The notes beneath the pieces were generated by a model, which saw only the letters and a list, made by a program, of their open reading frames with translations, was not told the DNA's origin and searched no databases. A stretch of DNA of 64,000 nt, from contig CAVZHY010000002.1 in the NCBI GenBank assembly GCA_963775235.1, positions 1,034,190-1,098,189 on the forward strand, read 5' to 3'. Position 1 is the stretch's first letter. Every line of letters begins with the position of its first letter. Of the stretch, positions 50,191-58,738 are shown one piece after another. This DNA comes from JBBDMC01 sp963775235 (lineage in GTDB: Bacteria > Pseudomonadota > Alphaproteobacteria > Rhizobiales > Kaistiaceae). Both the position numbers and the translations under genes were made by a program.

Positions 50191-50493
50191 CTAACGCCTC
50201 CCCCAACTTCTTCCTCCCCAGGTCCGTTGCAATCCGGCGCCTCGAACAAGCCCGATGATCAACAAAAGAATGATCGCGCCGATAGTGGCGTTGATGATCG
50301 CGGCAACAAGGCCCGACCCCAAGTGGATGTTGAGCTGTGGAAGCAGCCAACTGCCAATGAAGGCGCCCAGGATTCCAACGATCACATCGCCGACGATACC
50401 GAAACCGGTCCCGCGCATGATTTGACCGGCCGCCCATCCGGCAACGAGCCCGACAAACAATATGACCAGGAGACTTTCCGTCGATATGTGCAT
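50191..50493 (-). CDS. GlsB/YeaQ/YmgE-family membrane protein
   Basis: A 100-residue protein with three membrane segments: LLVILFVGLVAGWAAGQIM, then GIVGDVIVGILGAFIGSWLL, then LVAAIINATIGAIILLLIIG. The glycine pattern is typical of the transglycosylase-associated GlsB/YeaQ family, which is linked to stress. I used the ATG at 50493. The last ~10 residues (TWGGRSWGRR) are unusual and the C-terminus is slightly long, so the stop may have shifted. Confidence 0.85.
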   Translation of the reverse strand: MHISTESLLVILFVGLVAGWAAGQIMRGTGFGIVGDVIVGILGAFIGSWLLPQLNIHLGSGLVAAIINATIGAIILLLIIGLVRGAGLQRTWGGRSWGRR

Positions 50494-50778
50494 TTTCGTG
50501 TTCTCCAAATTCGTCAAGCAGCTGACCAGCCTTCGATGCGTCCGCGCCGATGTGATGAACACAGCCAGCTCACTAATGGGCGAGCGGCACACAGCAGACA
50601 GCCTACTCCTAGTCAAAGTGCGCCGACGCGAAGGTCACGGCTGTGCGGAATTGCTCACTCCGCAATCTTAATGGTATCCCCCGGTCGAGTATCGCGGGAC
50701 ACTGTCGAGCCCGAAGCGCTTGACGCGACCGAAAGACAGACTGCCCAGTTATGAGCAATTGCGCTCAGTCTTGCAGCG

Positions 50779-51186
50779 GTGGCGGGCCTAGCGTGCCTTG
50801 GCGGGTCTCCGTGGCCATCCTGGTCCATGGCGCCGGTCGTGGTAGCCTATCAGGCGATGCGCGGGGCCTCGTTCCTGGTCGCAGCGACCTTCGCGGCCGA
50901 GATCGGCGATGTCCGCCGCTTCGATACGCCTTCTCAGCTTATGGCGTTCCTCGGCCTGGTTCCGGGAGAGCGCTCGACCCGTGACACGGTTCGGCGCTCG
51001 GGCCTGACGCTTGCCGGCAATAGACGCGCCCGCCGGGCCCTGATCGAAGCCGCCTGGACCTACCGCTACCCCGCCAGGGTCAGCGAGTCCCTGAGAGCCC
51101 GGCTCGAAGGTCTGCCCAAACCAGTGCGCGACATCGCCTGGAAGGCTCTTGCGTCTTCGGCCTTGACTGGGAACATGAGAGACTAG
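50779..51186 (+). pseudogene. IS110-family transposase C-terminal remnant
   Basis: The frame contains the C-terminal Transposase_20 domain: ASFLVAATFAAEIGDVRRFD, LMAFLGLVPGERSTRDT, RRSGLTLAGNRRARRALIEA and AWTYRY. The N-terminal DEDD part is missing, and after DIAWKA the sequence leaves the family and stops. It is a truncated fragment abutting the 3' end of the LysR gene. Confidence 0.8.
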
Positions 51187-52064
51187 GCTTTCCGACCGAG
51201 GCGGGGTGCAAGCGAGGCCAGGAAATCCATTACGCCACGAATCCGCGGGACGTGTGCGAGGTCGCGGTGAACAACCAACCAATTCTCCATCGATAGGACC
51301 TGGTCGGGAGGCAGCAGGCAGATGAGGTCGGGCGACGGATCGCCGGCGAAACACGGCAGGATCGCCAAACCGACCCCGGCCTTACAGGCCTCCATCTGCA
51401 CGCGCGGCGACGTCGCAGTCAGCACCACCCGGGCCGTCGACGCGTGCGCCGCGAACCACGGACCACCGGTCAGGTGGGCGAGGTCAGCCGTCCAGGTTAT
51501 GATGTCGAGACCGGAAAAGTCGCGCAGCCCGGGCCGCAGGCCGTTGACTTCGCTGTAGGACCGCGCGGCATAGAGAGCGAAGTCAACTTTTCCTATCCGA
51601 CGGATGACGAGATCGTTCTGAGATGGACGGGTGGCACGCAGCGCAATATCGGCTTCGCGCCGGTAGAGGTCGGTGAGACCGACGCCGGCAACGATCTCGA
51701 GATACACCTCGGGGTACCGCGCGCGAAAACCGCCGAGAAGCGGGGCGATGACGAGCGCCGCCATATCATCGGTAGCCGCGAGTCTCACGATCCCCGAAGG
51801 ACTTGCATCGCGGCCGATACCTTCCCGTTCGAACGACAGTACAGCATTTTCCGCCGTCTCGGCAGTCGCAAACAGCGAGAAACCCGTTTCCGTGAGATGG
51901 TAGCCACTCTGCCTGCGGTCAAACAGGTGGACTCCAAGCAGCTCCTCAAGCAAGGCGATCCGCCGACCGACCGTCGGCGCACTTGTCTTCAGTATTCTGG
52001 CGGCCGCCGTCAAGCTACCGTTGCGCGCGACCGCGAGGAAGAACGCGAGATCGTTCCAATCCAT
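51183..52064 (-). CDS. LysR-family transcriptional regulator
   Basis: A 293-residue regulator. The N-terminal winged helix-turn-helix reads MDWNDLAFFLAVARNGSLTA and TSAPTVGRRIALLEELLG, then the wing HLFDRRQSGYHLTETG. The effector domain has LAATDDMAALVIAPLLGGF and LTDLYRREADIALRATRP. I used the ATG at 52064, as family members begin MDW; an upstream ATG at 52124 is possible. It is divergent from the methyltransferase gene, 100 bp apart, so it probably controls that gene. Confidence 0.9.
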   Translation of the reverse strand: MDWNDLAFFLAVARNGSLTAAARILKTSAPTVGRRIALLEELLGVHLFDRRQSGYHLTETGFSLFATAETAENAVLSFEREGIGRDASPSGIVRLAATDDMAALVIAPLLGGFRARYPEVYLEIVAGVGLTDLYRREADIALRATRPSQNDLVIRRIGKVDFALYAARSYSEVNGLRPGLRDFSGLDIITWTADLAHLTGGPWFAAHASTARVVLTATSPRVQMEACKAGVGLAILPCFAGDPSPDLICLLPPDQVLSMENWLVVHRDLAHVPRIRGVMDFLASLAPRLGRKA

Positions 52065-52164
52065 GCGGCTTTTCAGTTTCGAAATATGATCTTTCACAAG
52101 TTGGCCTATGTCGACGTGCGCCATCGCCGCTAGGTTGTTAGGGCGTTTGCTTCAGGAGGAAATT

Positions 52165-53181
52165 ATGGACAACCATTCGACGCCGCCGCAAGCGACCATT
52201 CTCGACATCATCGCTGGGTTCTGGCTCTCGCGGGCACTTTTCCTAGCCGCTAAGCTGAAGCTCGCGGACGTAATCGGCGATAGTCCCATTTCACTTGCCG
52301 CGCTCGCAGCGAAGATCAATGCGAGATCGGAGCCTCTGAGCCGGCTCATGCGAGCGTTAACGACCAACGGCATCTTCCACGAGGAAACGGACGGAACATA
52401 CAGACAGACGAACTTGTCCGAGGTACTAAGGACTGGGCGGCCCGGAAGTGTTCGCGGGCTCGCCGAAGTGGAACTCGGTCGCGACCATTACGCCGCCTGG
52501 GGCGAGGTGGAAAGTTGCCTCACCGAGGAAGGAACGGCGTTCGGGCGCGTGTTCGGCGAACCGGTGTGGGACTATTATTCCGCGCGCCCCGAATTGGCCG
52601 CGCTGTTCGGCGAGGCGATGACGAATCTCAGCGGCATCTCGAACGCAGGAGTTCTGGGGAGCTACAAGGTCGCGCCTTTCAGGAAAGCTATCGACGTCGG
52701 CGGCGGCCAGGGCGCGTTCCTAAGCGCTGTCCTCGACCAGTGCCCGGACGGCCAGGGTGTCCTCTTCGACCTGCCCTCAGTGACGGCCACGGCCTCCAGC
52801 ATTACCGGAAGAAATCGGCGTCTGACGATCGAGTCTGGCGACTTCTTCAATGCTGTTCCCGCCGGTGGGGACCTCTATCTGCTCAAGTTCGTGTTGCATG
52901 ATTGGGACGACGAGGCGTGCCAGAAAATTCTGTCGAACATCCGCCAGGTGATGGCACCACAGGGACGGCTTCTAATCGTCGAGCAGCTCCTGCCGGCGGC
53001 GAACCAGCATCACCTCAGCCCCCTGATGGATCTCAATATGATGGTAATGACGGGCGGAATCGAGCGGGTCGCCGATGACTACGAACGCCTGTGTGCGCAG
53101 GCGGGGTTCCGCCTAGACGGCGTTGTCGCTACACATTCGCCGTTCAGCGTTCTGGAGGTACGTCCCGTCCGCGCTCAGTAG
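52165..53181 (+). CDS. SAM-dependent O-methyltransferase family protein
   Basis: A 338-residue enzyme. The N-terminal dimerisation winged helix (ATILDIIAGFWLSRALFLAA, RLMRALTTNGIF) is followed by a methyltransferase core. The core has AIDVGGGQGAFLSAVLDQCP as the SAM loop, FDLPSVTATA, KFVLHDWDDEACQKIL and LIVEQLLPA. These are hallmarks of the plant/fungal-type O-methyltransferase (AcetylSer/hydroxyindole-like) family used in secondary metabolism. An aggagg ribosome site lies just upstream. The substrate is unknown; the divergent LysR gene is the likely regulator. Confidence 0.9.
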   Translation: MDNHSTPPQATILDIIAGFWLSRALFLAAKLKLADVIGDSPISLAALAAKINARSEPLSRLMRALTTNGIFHEETDGTYRQTNLSEVLRTGRPGSVRGLAEVELGRDHYAAWGEVESCLTEEGTAFGRVFGEPVWDYYSARPELAALFGEAMTNLSGISNAGVLGSYKVAPFRKAIDVGGGQGAFLSAVLDQCPDGQGVLFDLPSVTATASSITGRNRRLTIESGDFFNAVPAGGDLYLLKFVLHDWDDEACQKILSNIRQVMAPQGRLLIVEQLLPAANQHHLSPLMDLNMMVMTGGIERVADDYERLCAQAGFRLDGVVATHSPFSVLEVRPVRAQ

Positions 53182-53356
53182 GTTTGCGCCGGATACACTT
53201 GCCCTACTTCAATGGTGCAAGACTTCAACACAACATGCCGGTGGTCCATTCCCGACGATCAGATGACGGGCAGCGCGACCCTTGTCGGTCTCGCGGCCAA
53301 GTTTACTACGTCATGAGAGCACACACGTCGCCATTCCCTTTCTGGCGACGACGGTC

Positions 53357-54105
53357 TTACCAACTCCAGGCAAGCTTCAGGATTTGATGCGGGTCGGGGT
53401 GGTCGACCTCCCAGACAATGGACTTGTGACCAAACAGGTCCAACAATTCGGCGCTGCTATCGGCTGGCTTCGCATCGGCGCCATTGATAACGCGGCACGA
53501 CAGGACCTTTGGCGGCCGCGCAACGGGAAAATGCACCAACAGGGTAAAATGCCTGGTCGGATACGTGAACTCCTGGGTCCAATGCTCGTGCGGTTTGGGA
53601 AATGAATCGACCAGGTTGGCCGTGTAGGTGTTCGTCAGCGAGTCTCCCTTGCGCAGCGGGGTGCCCAGATCGATCGTCGAAACATAGAACCCGTGCTGGA
53701 CAACGGTCGTCACGATCGTGCCGCGCATCGTGGCGAAGGCTGTAGCTTTGCGCTCGGCGGTGACCGCCTCCTGGTAGGACGCGGTCGGACGGTTCACCAC
53801 AAAGGAAGTCGTTTTTCGTATCGGACGCGCCTGCCGGCGGCATCGCCGAGAAACACCTGGACGAGCGTGAACACCGATTCCAACGCAGGTCGGGCGAGCG
53901 AATGGCGCGCACGCCGATTCCAGGGGAGCTGTTGGACAACGGGTCCGAGAGCCCACGCGGTTCCCGCCCAGATTTCGCGTCGGGCATACCCGGTTAGTGC
54001 GGCACCGAGGAGTGCGAGCAGTAACGCCACGGCCGCCCGCGCGTCGTGGGTAATGAAGGTGAAAGCCGAATCCCATCCAGGAATCACTCCCTTATTGTGG
54101 CGCAC
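53357..54105 (-). pseudogene. Membrane-anchored hypothetical protein, frameshifted
   Basis: The first frame starts MRHNKGVIPGWDSAFTFITH, then a membrane segment (AAVALLLALLGAALTGYARR) and VFTLVQVFLGDAAGRRVRYE. A second frame continues TTSFVVNRPTASYQEAVTAE, a beta-rich part (TYTANLVDSFPKPHEHW, HFTLLVHFPVARPPKVLSC) and EVDHPDPHQILKLAWSW. The join near 53815 needs one base. No family recognised; the C-terminal part looks periplasmic or cytoplasmic beta-structured. Confidence 0.55.
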
Positions 54106-54307
54106 TTCCCGCGGGAAGTGCGCCTCTATCCCCAGGTGGAACTTCCGGCTGGTGGAGAGGGGCCTAGCCCTTTCCGCCGCCGCTGCGGGTCGTGATGTTG
54201 CTCATATTTGTCTGCTCCTTCGCGCGTCGCCCATCACTGACGATATCCGTTTTCCAGATATCTGTAAACCGGATTTAGTGAGAGCGCCCCTTATGGAGGG
54301 CACTCTC

Positions 54308-54553
54308 ATGTCGGAAACTGTGGGCTCGCACCGAAGCGAGGCGCTCAGGCTGTTCCTGATCGAGAAGCGGAAATCAGCCAACCTGACGCAGGCTGAAGTC
54401 GCCGCGCGCATCGGCCGTCACCAACCGTACATCTCGGACATCGAAGCGGGCCAGCGCCGGGTCGACGTTGTGCAATTCCTGCACCTCGCAGAAGTCATTG
54501 GCTTTGACCCACACGAGGCGATCAGACGGTTGAGGGCGATCCCGGCCGACTAG
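54308..54553 (+). CDS. XRE-family HTH regulator, 81 aa
   Basis: A single helix-turn-helix domain: LIEKRKSANLTQAEVAARIG, RHQPYISDIEAGQRRVDVV, then a helical tail to AIPAD. I used the ATG at 54308, six bases after ggaggg; an in-frame ATG at 54293 is less likely. Two gatatc palindromes lie ~50 bp upstream and could be operator halves. It may repress genes of the element to its right. Confidence 0.82.
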   Translation: MSETVGSHRSEALRLFLIEKRKSANLTQAEVAARIGRHQPYISDIEAGQRRVDVVQFLHLAEVIGFDPHEAIRRLRAIPAD

Positions 54554-54915
54554 CTTTCGAAGCGCAGTTAGGCGGTGACCGGAGCAGACCGCAGAAAGCG
54601 TTGCCGCAGATTGATATTCCTCTGGTGAGACAAGAAGCCGGCATTCCTCCGGAGCCGACGCCATTCTGACTGCGCGGCCGGGACGCCGGTCAAGGCCGCC
54701 GTAGGCGCCCCGAGAGGGGTTGCCTTGACGGGCGTCTGAACGGACGCGCTACACTACAATCTCTTGACGTCGTCCCACAGACAGACCATCTCACAATAAT
54801 TGCGCAGAGAGTTTTACGCAGCTGCCCAGGGCACTCGCGGCTTACGTGATTTGAAGTAGCGAAGACGTTTCGCGCTTGGCGTGACGTGCATTCGCTCGCC
54901 CGTGCGGAGCTGTGT
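54554..54915. other. Gene-free stretch with a long hairpin
   Basis: No gene seen. It holds an inverted repeat: acgccggtcaaggc at 54683-54696 and gccttgacgggcgt at 54722-54735 (13 of 14 pair), with a 25-base loop. This may be a binding or recombination site for the following excisionase/integrase pair. Confidence 0.45.
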
Positions 54916-55179
54916 ATGTCTGAGCGCAATCGGTCGGCAGCTCTGCCGCCTAACCTACCGCCCCGGGGCCTCTCTCGCGAAGAGTCAGCCGCTTACGTCG
55001 GGGTCTCCCCTTCCCTTTTTGACCAAATGGTCGAAGATGGGCGGATGCCACGCCCGAAACGCATCAACGCACGCGTGGTTTGGGATCGCCATCAACTGGA
55101 CTCTGCTTTTGCTGGTCTGCCAGTGCAGGGCGCAGACAGCGAGGCCGGCAATCCATGGGACAACGTCAGGCAAGCGTAA
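54916..55179 (+). CDS. Excisionase-like HTH protein
   Basis: An 87-residue protein with MerR/Xis-type HTH: LPPRGLSREESAAYVGVSPS, LFDQMVEDGRMPRPKRIN, then VVWDRHQLDSAF. The same HTH type forms the first half of the fusion remnant at 36692. I used the ATG at 54916. It lies 12 bp upstream of the integrase gene, so the two form a recombination module. Confidence 0.85.
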   Translation: MSERNRSAALPPNLPPRGLSREESAAYVGVSPSLFDQMVEDGRMPRPKRINARVVWDRHQLDSAFAGLPVQGADSEAGNPWDNVRQA

Positions 55180-55191
55180 TCAGAGGCTATC

Positions 55192-56583
55192 GTGCAGCTA
55201 CGGCTTCGTTACCTGGTTGAAGATCGCGATCGCCACGGCAACATTCGCCTTTATGTGAGGCGCCGCGGCCAGGCGAAGATCCGCATTCGTGCCAAGCTGG
55301 GTACGCCGGAATTCTTGAAGGCGTATGAAGCCGCTCTCCGCGGCGTTTCGCAATCGGTTCGCCCATTACCGCAGCAAGTCCGGCGCGGTTCGTTCACAAG
55401 CTTGTCCCTAAGCTACTTCGCAAGCGCAGAATTCAAGCGACTGGACGTGAGCACCCAGAACTGGCGCAAGCGTGCATTGCAGAGGTTATGTATTGACCAC
55501 GGTGAGAAGCCATTTGCCTTGCTCCAGCCACGTCATATCCGGTCGCTTCGCGACGAGCTTAGCGACCACCCGGGCGCTGCTAACACCCGTCTCAAAGCGT
55601 TAAAGGCGCTTTTTTTATGGGCGGTTGAGGCTGATGAGGCCTCAAGCAATCCTGCTCGCGACGTGAAGCTCATACGCTACGCCACGTCCGGGCATCACGC
55701 CTGGACGAGTAAGGAGATCGTACAGTTCGAGGCGCGGCATCCGATCGGCACCAAAGCGCGGCTCGCGTTCGCGTTGCTGCTTTTTACGGCCGGCCGTCGC
55801 GAAGACGCGGTGCGATTAGGGCCGCGCAACGTCATCGATGGCCGGTTACGGTTCGTCCAAGCAAAGAACGAACACCGGAAGCCAGTGGAAATCGACATCC
55901 CAATACATCCAGAATTGGCGCGGATTCTGGCCGCCACTCGCACTGGAGGAGAGACGTTCCTGATAACGGAGTTCAACAAGCCCTACCGAGCTGCGGGGTT
56001 CGGAAATAAGTTCCGCGAATGGTGTGATCAAGCGGCGCTTCCGCATTGCTCCGCGCACGGGCTACGAAAAGCCGCCGCAACCCGCCTCGCCGAGAACGGT
56101 GCAACGACCCACGAAATAATGGCGATCACGGGCCACCAGAGTCTTGAAGAGGTGGAGCGATATACGCGCGCCGCGCAGCGCTCGAGACTCGCCGACGGCG
56201 CGGTCGCAAAGTTGCAGTCGCGCGCGAAAAGTGTCCCACTTTCTCCACCTGCAGCTCATCAGTGGGACACTCAGGACGAAAAGCTAAGCCGAGACAATAT
56301 ATTGGTAAATCCACTGGCGCTCCCTAGGGGACTCGAACCCCCTGCTTTCGCTATCCAAGGCGCACCGCGCAGGCTACAAGCTATCTCGGTTATATCGGCC
56401 GGAAACGTAGGGAGTCCCTTGCTTTGCGGACTGGGCAAGACACTCCTACGCGCGCGAAGGCGGGTTGGTAGGCCGATGATTATTCAGTGCGTGTCGGCGG
56501 TGGGGAGCTTTGATCATCCCGCCTGGGCGCTATCCCGAGGCCGAGCCACCGCGCTTTCATCTTGGCGGCCTCAAGCTCCATGA
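55192..56583 (+). CDS. int: Tyrosine integrase reading through an att-like site
   Basis: A GTG-started tyrosine recombinase. The core-binding part covers TLRKR-like KRLDVSTQNWRKRALQRLCI. The catalytic domain has LLFTAGRREDAVRLGPRN (first Arg), HCSAHGLRKAAATRLAENGA (H-x-x-R) and ITGHQSLEEVERYTRAAQRS (His and Tyr nucleophile). The native protein probably ends near residue 375. The frame continues through the att-like core at 56315-56331 into ~85 residues that look non-native (LALPRGLEPPAFAIQGAPRR). It is preceded by its excisionase gene. Confidence 0.9.
   Translation: MQLRLRYLVEDRDRHGNIRLYVRRRGQAKIRIRAKLGTPEFLKAYEAALRGVSQSVRPLPQQVRRGSFTSLSLSYFASAEFKRLDVSTQNWRKRALQRLCIDHGEKPFALLQPRHIRSLRDELSDHPGAANTRLKALKALFLWAVEADEASSNPARDVKLIRYATSGHHAWTSKEIVQFEARHPIGTKARLAFALLLFTAGRREDAVRLGPRNVIDGRLRFVQAKNEHRKPVEIDIPIHPELARILAATRTGGETFLITEFNKPYRAAGFGNKFREWCDQAALPHCSAHGLRKAAATRLAENGATTHEIMAITGHQSLEEVERYTRAAQRSRLADGAVAKLQSRAKSVPLSPPAAHQWDTQDEKLSRDNILVNPLALPRGLEPPAFAIQGAPRRLQAISVISAGNVGSPLLCGLGKTLLRARRRVGRPMIIQCVSAVGSFDHPAWALSRGRATALSSWRPQAP
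56315..56331. other. att-like core, tRNA 3'-end-like
   Basis: tggcgctccctagggga is identical to the start of repeat copy A (39031-39047). On the minus strand the surrounding bases read ggggttcgagtcccctaggg and then agcgcca, like a tRNA T-arm plus acceptor end with CCA. I cannot fold a whole tRNA here. It directly follows the catalytic end of the integrase. Confidence 0.65.
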
Positions 56584-56722
56584 AAAGGAATGTCATTCGC
56601 GCTCTGTGAAAATCGTCCAGTGGCTTCTTCATCTCTTCTTCGACCGCGACCAGGAACCGCTCAATCTCCTTCGTCAGGAAATTCAAATGCCAGCGGGCGG
56701 CCCCTTCAGAGGCTTTGCTCAT
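56480..56722 (-). CDS. Small helical protein, 80 aa
   Basis: MSKASEGAARWHLNFLTKEI begins a strongly helical protein, continuing with FLVAVEEEMKKPLDDFHRAR and ELEAAKMKARWLGL. The C-terminus is disordered. It overlaps the 3' end of the integrase frame on the opposite strand, which supports the idea that the integrase's last part is not native. No family recognised. Confidence 0.5.
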   Translation of the reverse strand: MSKASEGAARWHLNFLTKEIERFLVAVEEEMKKPLDDFHRARMTFLFMELEAAKMKARWLGLGIAPRRDDQSSPPPTRTE

Positions 56723-56847
56723 GGCGCACTCCCTCAACTTGCTCGCTCAACTCGAACGGCTCCGTGTGTGTGTCTGCCTGAACCTCCACCTATCAGGTGC
56801 GCGGGCTCGGCCCGCGAAGAAGCGCCGCTCGTTTATGGGGCGGAATG

Positions 56848-57114
56848 TCAAGTTGAATCTCGGGAGAAGCCGCTAGCGATCCATGAGACCACAAATCCCA
56901 CCAACAATAAGCACAACGGCGGCAACACGACGATGGCAAGCGCCGAAAGTGCCATGCTAGATAACAGGCGGTCGAACGGATTGGCCGAGAAATAACTCAA
57001 GACGAAGCCCAATTGAGACAACTCCTTGCGCTCCACGATGCCGACCGGCAGCACCCATAGGGCCGCCACGACAAGCCAAAGCCGAAAGAAACCGCGTCGC
57101 CATCGAATGAGCAT
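56848..57114 (-). CDS. Small membrane protein, 88 aa
   Basis: Two membrane segments: FRLWLVVAALWVLPVGIV and MALSALAIVVLPPLCLLLVG, with a charged loop (ERKELSQLGF) between. It is just downstream of the 57126-57503 gene on the same strand (11 bp apart), so they are likely cotranscribed. No function is recognised. Confidence 0.6.
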   Translation of the reverse strand: MLIRWRRGFFRLWLVVAALWVLPVGIVERKELSQLGFVLSYFSANPFDRLLSSMALSALAIVVLPPLCLLLVGFVVSWIASGFSRDST

Positions 57115-57125
57115 CTTGCCGTCGA

Positions 57126-57503
57126 TCAGCAGAATATAAAAATTCCGCCTCGGTCACCGTTGGCGATTGCGTTCTTGCACATGAACGACGACGACCCTGA
57201 ATTCGGCTGCTGCGGACGTGGGGCGGCCGTCGCCGCAGCCCGTTGATTGGCGCGCAGCTCCTCAAGCTTGAGCCGGCAGTTCGCATAGCCCTCGGTCTGA
57301 AGCTTGAAACCGAACTCTTGGCACTTGGCGTCATCGGCCGCCTTTAGCGCCTCCTGGGCTTCCTTCGACGGCCTGAATAGGTCCCCTATCGCGCCGAGCA
57401 GGCCGCCCCCGTGAGGTTTGTTCTGAGCGAACGCTGTGCCCCCATTAAGCGCGAGACCAACAGCAAGGCAGAGTGTCATGGCGCCTCTCATCGCGGCCCT
57501 CAT
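57126..57503 (-). CDS. Small exported protein, 125 aa
   Basis: The signal peptide (MRGAMTLCLAVGLALNGGTA) is cleaved near FAQ. The mature part contains DDAKCQEFGFKLQTEGYANC, followed by RLKLEELRANQR, and ends in a Gly/Phe tail with one cysteine. Proteins with a C-x-x-x-GF...GYANC pattern are common periplasmic proteins of unknown function. It overlaps the stop of the upstream gene by 4 bp. Confidence 0.65.
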   Translation of the reverse strand: MRAAMRGAMTLCLAVGLALNGGTAFAQNKPHGGGLLGAIGDLFRPSKEAQEALKAADDAKCQEFGFKLQTEGYANCRLKLEELRANQRAAATAAPRPQQPNSGSSSFMCKNAIANGDRGGIFIFC

Positions 57504-57943
57504 TCAAATGGGCTACGGGCGCATGTGCCCCAACGCTCAATTGCCATTGCCGAAAATGTTCCGTCTCCAAGTGGCAACGCGACCACGCCGGCGTACACAA
57601 ACTTGCCGTCGTGTTTCGTAATCGCGATCACGCCGGTTGTGTCGTTGGCTACAATCAGATTGCTGGATAAGAGCGACATTTTCATATCGAACGAAATGAA
57701 CCCGTCGCCATTGGGGTTCGGGATTAGTCCATCCGGCCGTCGGCTCTTCAAAAGCTCCCCAACAGCGTTCGTGTAGGGGTAGATAACGAACCGGTTCTGT
57801 TCGTCGATGAGCATCCCAAGCTGGTTGGGATGCTTCCCTACTTCGTCGGTGCTTTCGCAGTTCAGGATGACAGGGTCGGCACCAGCTTCTCGCAGCGCCG
57901 CGCATGTCAAACTCAGCGCCAGCATGACTGTTGCGCGTCGCAT
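57500..57943 (-). CDS. Small exported protein, 147 aa
   Basis: The signal peptide (MLALSLTCAALREAGA) is followed by a beta-rich mature part: PVILNCESTDEVGKH, LGMLIDEQNRFVIYPYTN, SNLIVANDTTGVIAITKHD, FVYAGVVALPLGDG. The last Cys lies near the C-terminus. It is first in a three-gene minus-strand run of exported or membrane proteins. No function is known. Confidence 0.65.
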   Translation of the reverse strand: MRRATVMLALSLTCAALREAGADPVILNCESTDEVGKHPNQLGMLIDEQNRFVIYPYTNAVGELLKSRRPDGLIPNPNGDGFISFDMKMSLLSSNLIVANDTTGVIAITKHDGKFVYAGVVALPLGDGTFSAMAIERWGTCARSPFE

Positions 57944-58064
57944 TCATGGACACCGTGTGAGCGTTTCGTTCGCCCGAACCATAGCACCGGGTCACCGGTC
58001 GGTGGACAGAAAATGAGATGTGTAGTCCGTGGACCGATAGTCGCCACTGCGGTCCCGTCGCCAC

Positions 58065-58328
58065 ATGGCGATCAAGGACGGGGTGGGGATTGTAGCGATT
58101 GTCGCACGCAATGTGCGGGAAAGGCGGAAGGCGCTTGGCTTGTCGCAAGAGGCCCTGGCACATGAAGCCGGGATCGACCGGACCTACGTGAGCCAAATTG
58201 AGCGACGGATTCGGAACCCCACCGTGACAATGTTAGCGAGGTTGGCCATCGCTTTGAGTACCACCGCAGATCGGCTGCTGGTCGAAAGCGAGCCCGAGCG
58301 AAAACGGAGCAACCGCCGCAAGCATTGA
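58065..58328 (+). CDS. XRE-family HTH regulator, 87 aa
   Basis: A clear helix-turn-helix of the Cro/CI type: VRERRKALGLSQEALAHEAG, IDRTYVSQIERRIRNPTVTM, followed by LARLAIALSTTADRLL. A basic tail (ERKRSNRRKH) may aid DNA binding. It is divergent from the exported-protein run and could regulate it or the element. Similar regulators sit beside restriction modules. Confidence 0.88.
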   Translation: MAIKDGVGIVAIVARNVRERRKALGLSQEALAHEAGIDRTYVSQIERRIRNPTVTMLARLAIALSTTADRLLVESEPERKRSNRRKH

Positions 58329-58738
58329 CCGAGCGTCGCCCGCTCTCGCGCGGTGCTTGAAAAATATCGGCAAGCTCGCAAGCGGGCTCCAGGTCGAGCC
58401 GGCGGTGTTGCTCGCGTTACCGTCTGGGACGAAAGCCCGGCGCCGTTGATGGGGCTTAACAGGCGCCGCAGCTTCTCCCACGTTATCGGTGGTGATGAAA
58501 CTACGCGGAGCTTTCAGGCGTGGCCGTATAGCTGTTCTCACCGTGCTCGATGCGGAAGTACGTCCCCTTCAGCCGAAACCTCTCGGGCAATTGATTTCTT
58601 GCATTTGGGTTGGGAACCAACTGGAAGTCAGCGCCCATCTGTCTCGGTTGCCAGGACGGTGGCTGCGGTAATCCGGTCGCTCATTGAATCAGTGTTTTCG
58701 CGCTTCGGTGAGCGGTCTCCTCTGCAGATTTCAGCATC
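58329..58738. other. Gene-free stretch, ~410 bp
   Basis: No convincing gene. Overlapping frames are Arg/Ser-rich. It separates the XRE regulator from the 3' end of the Mrr-like gene. Confidence 0.4.

Noticed and set aside
54683..54735. CRISPR-like repeat
   Set aside because: Only one inverted repeat pair, no regular array or spacers anywhere in the window.
56315..56400. Complete tRNA gene on the minus strand at the integrase end
   Set aside because: T-arm and acceptor 3' strand look right, but no acceptable D-arm or anticodon arm could be folded and the length would be about 100 nt.
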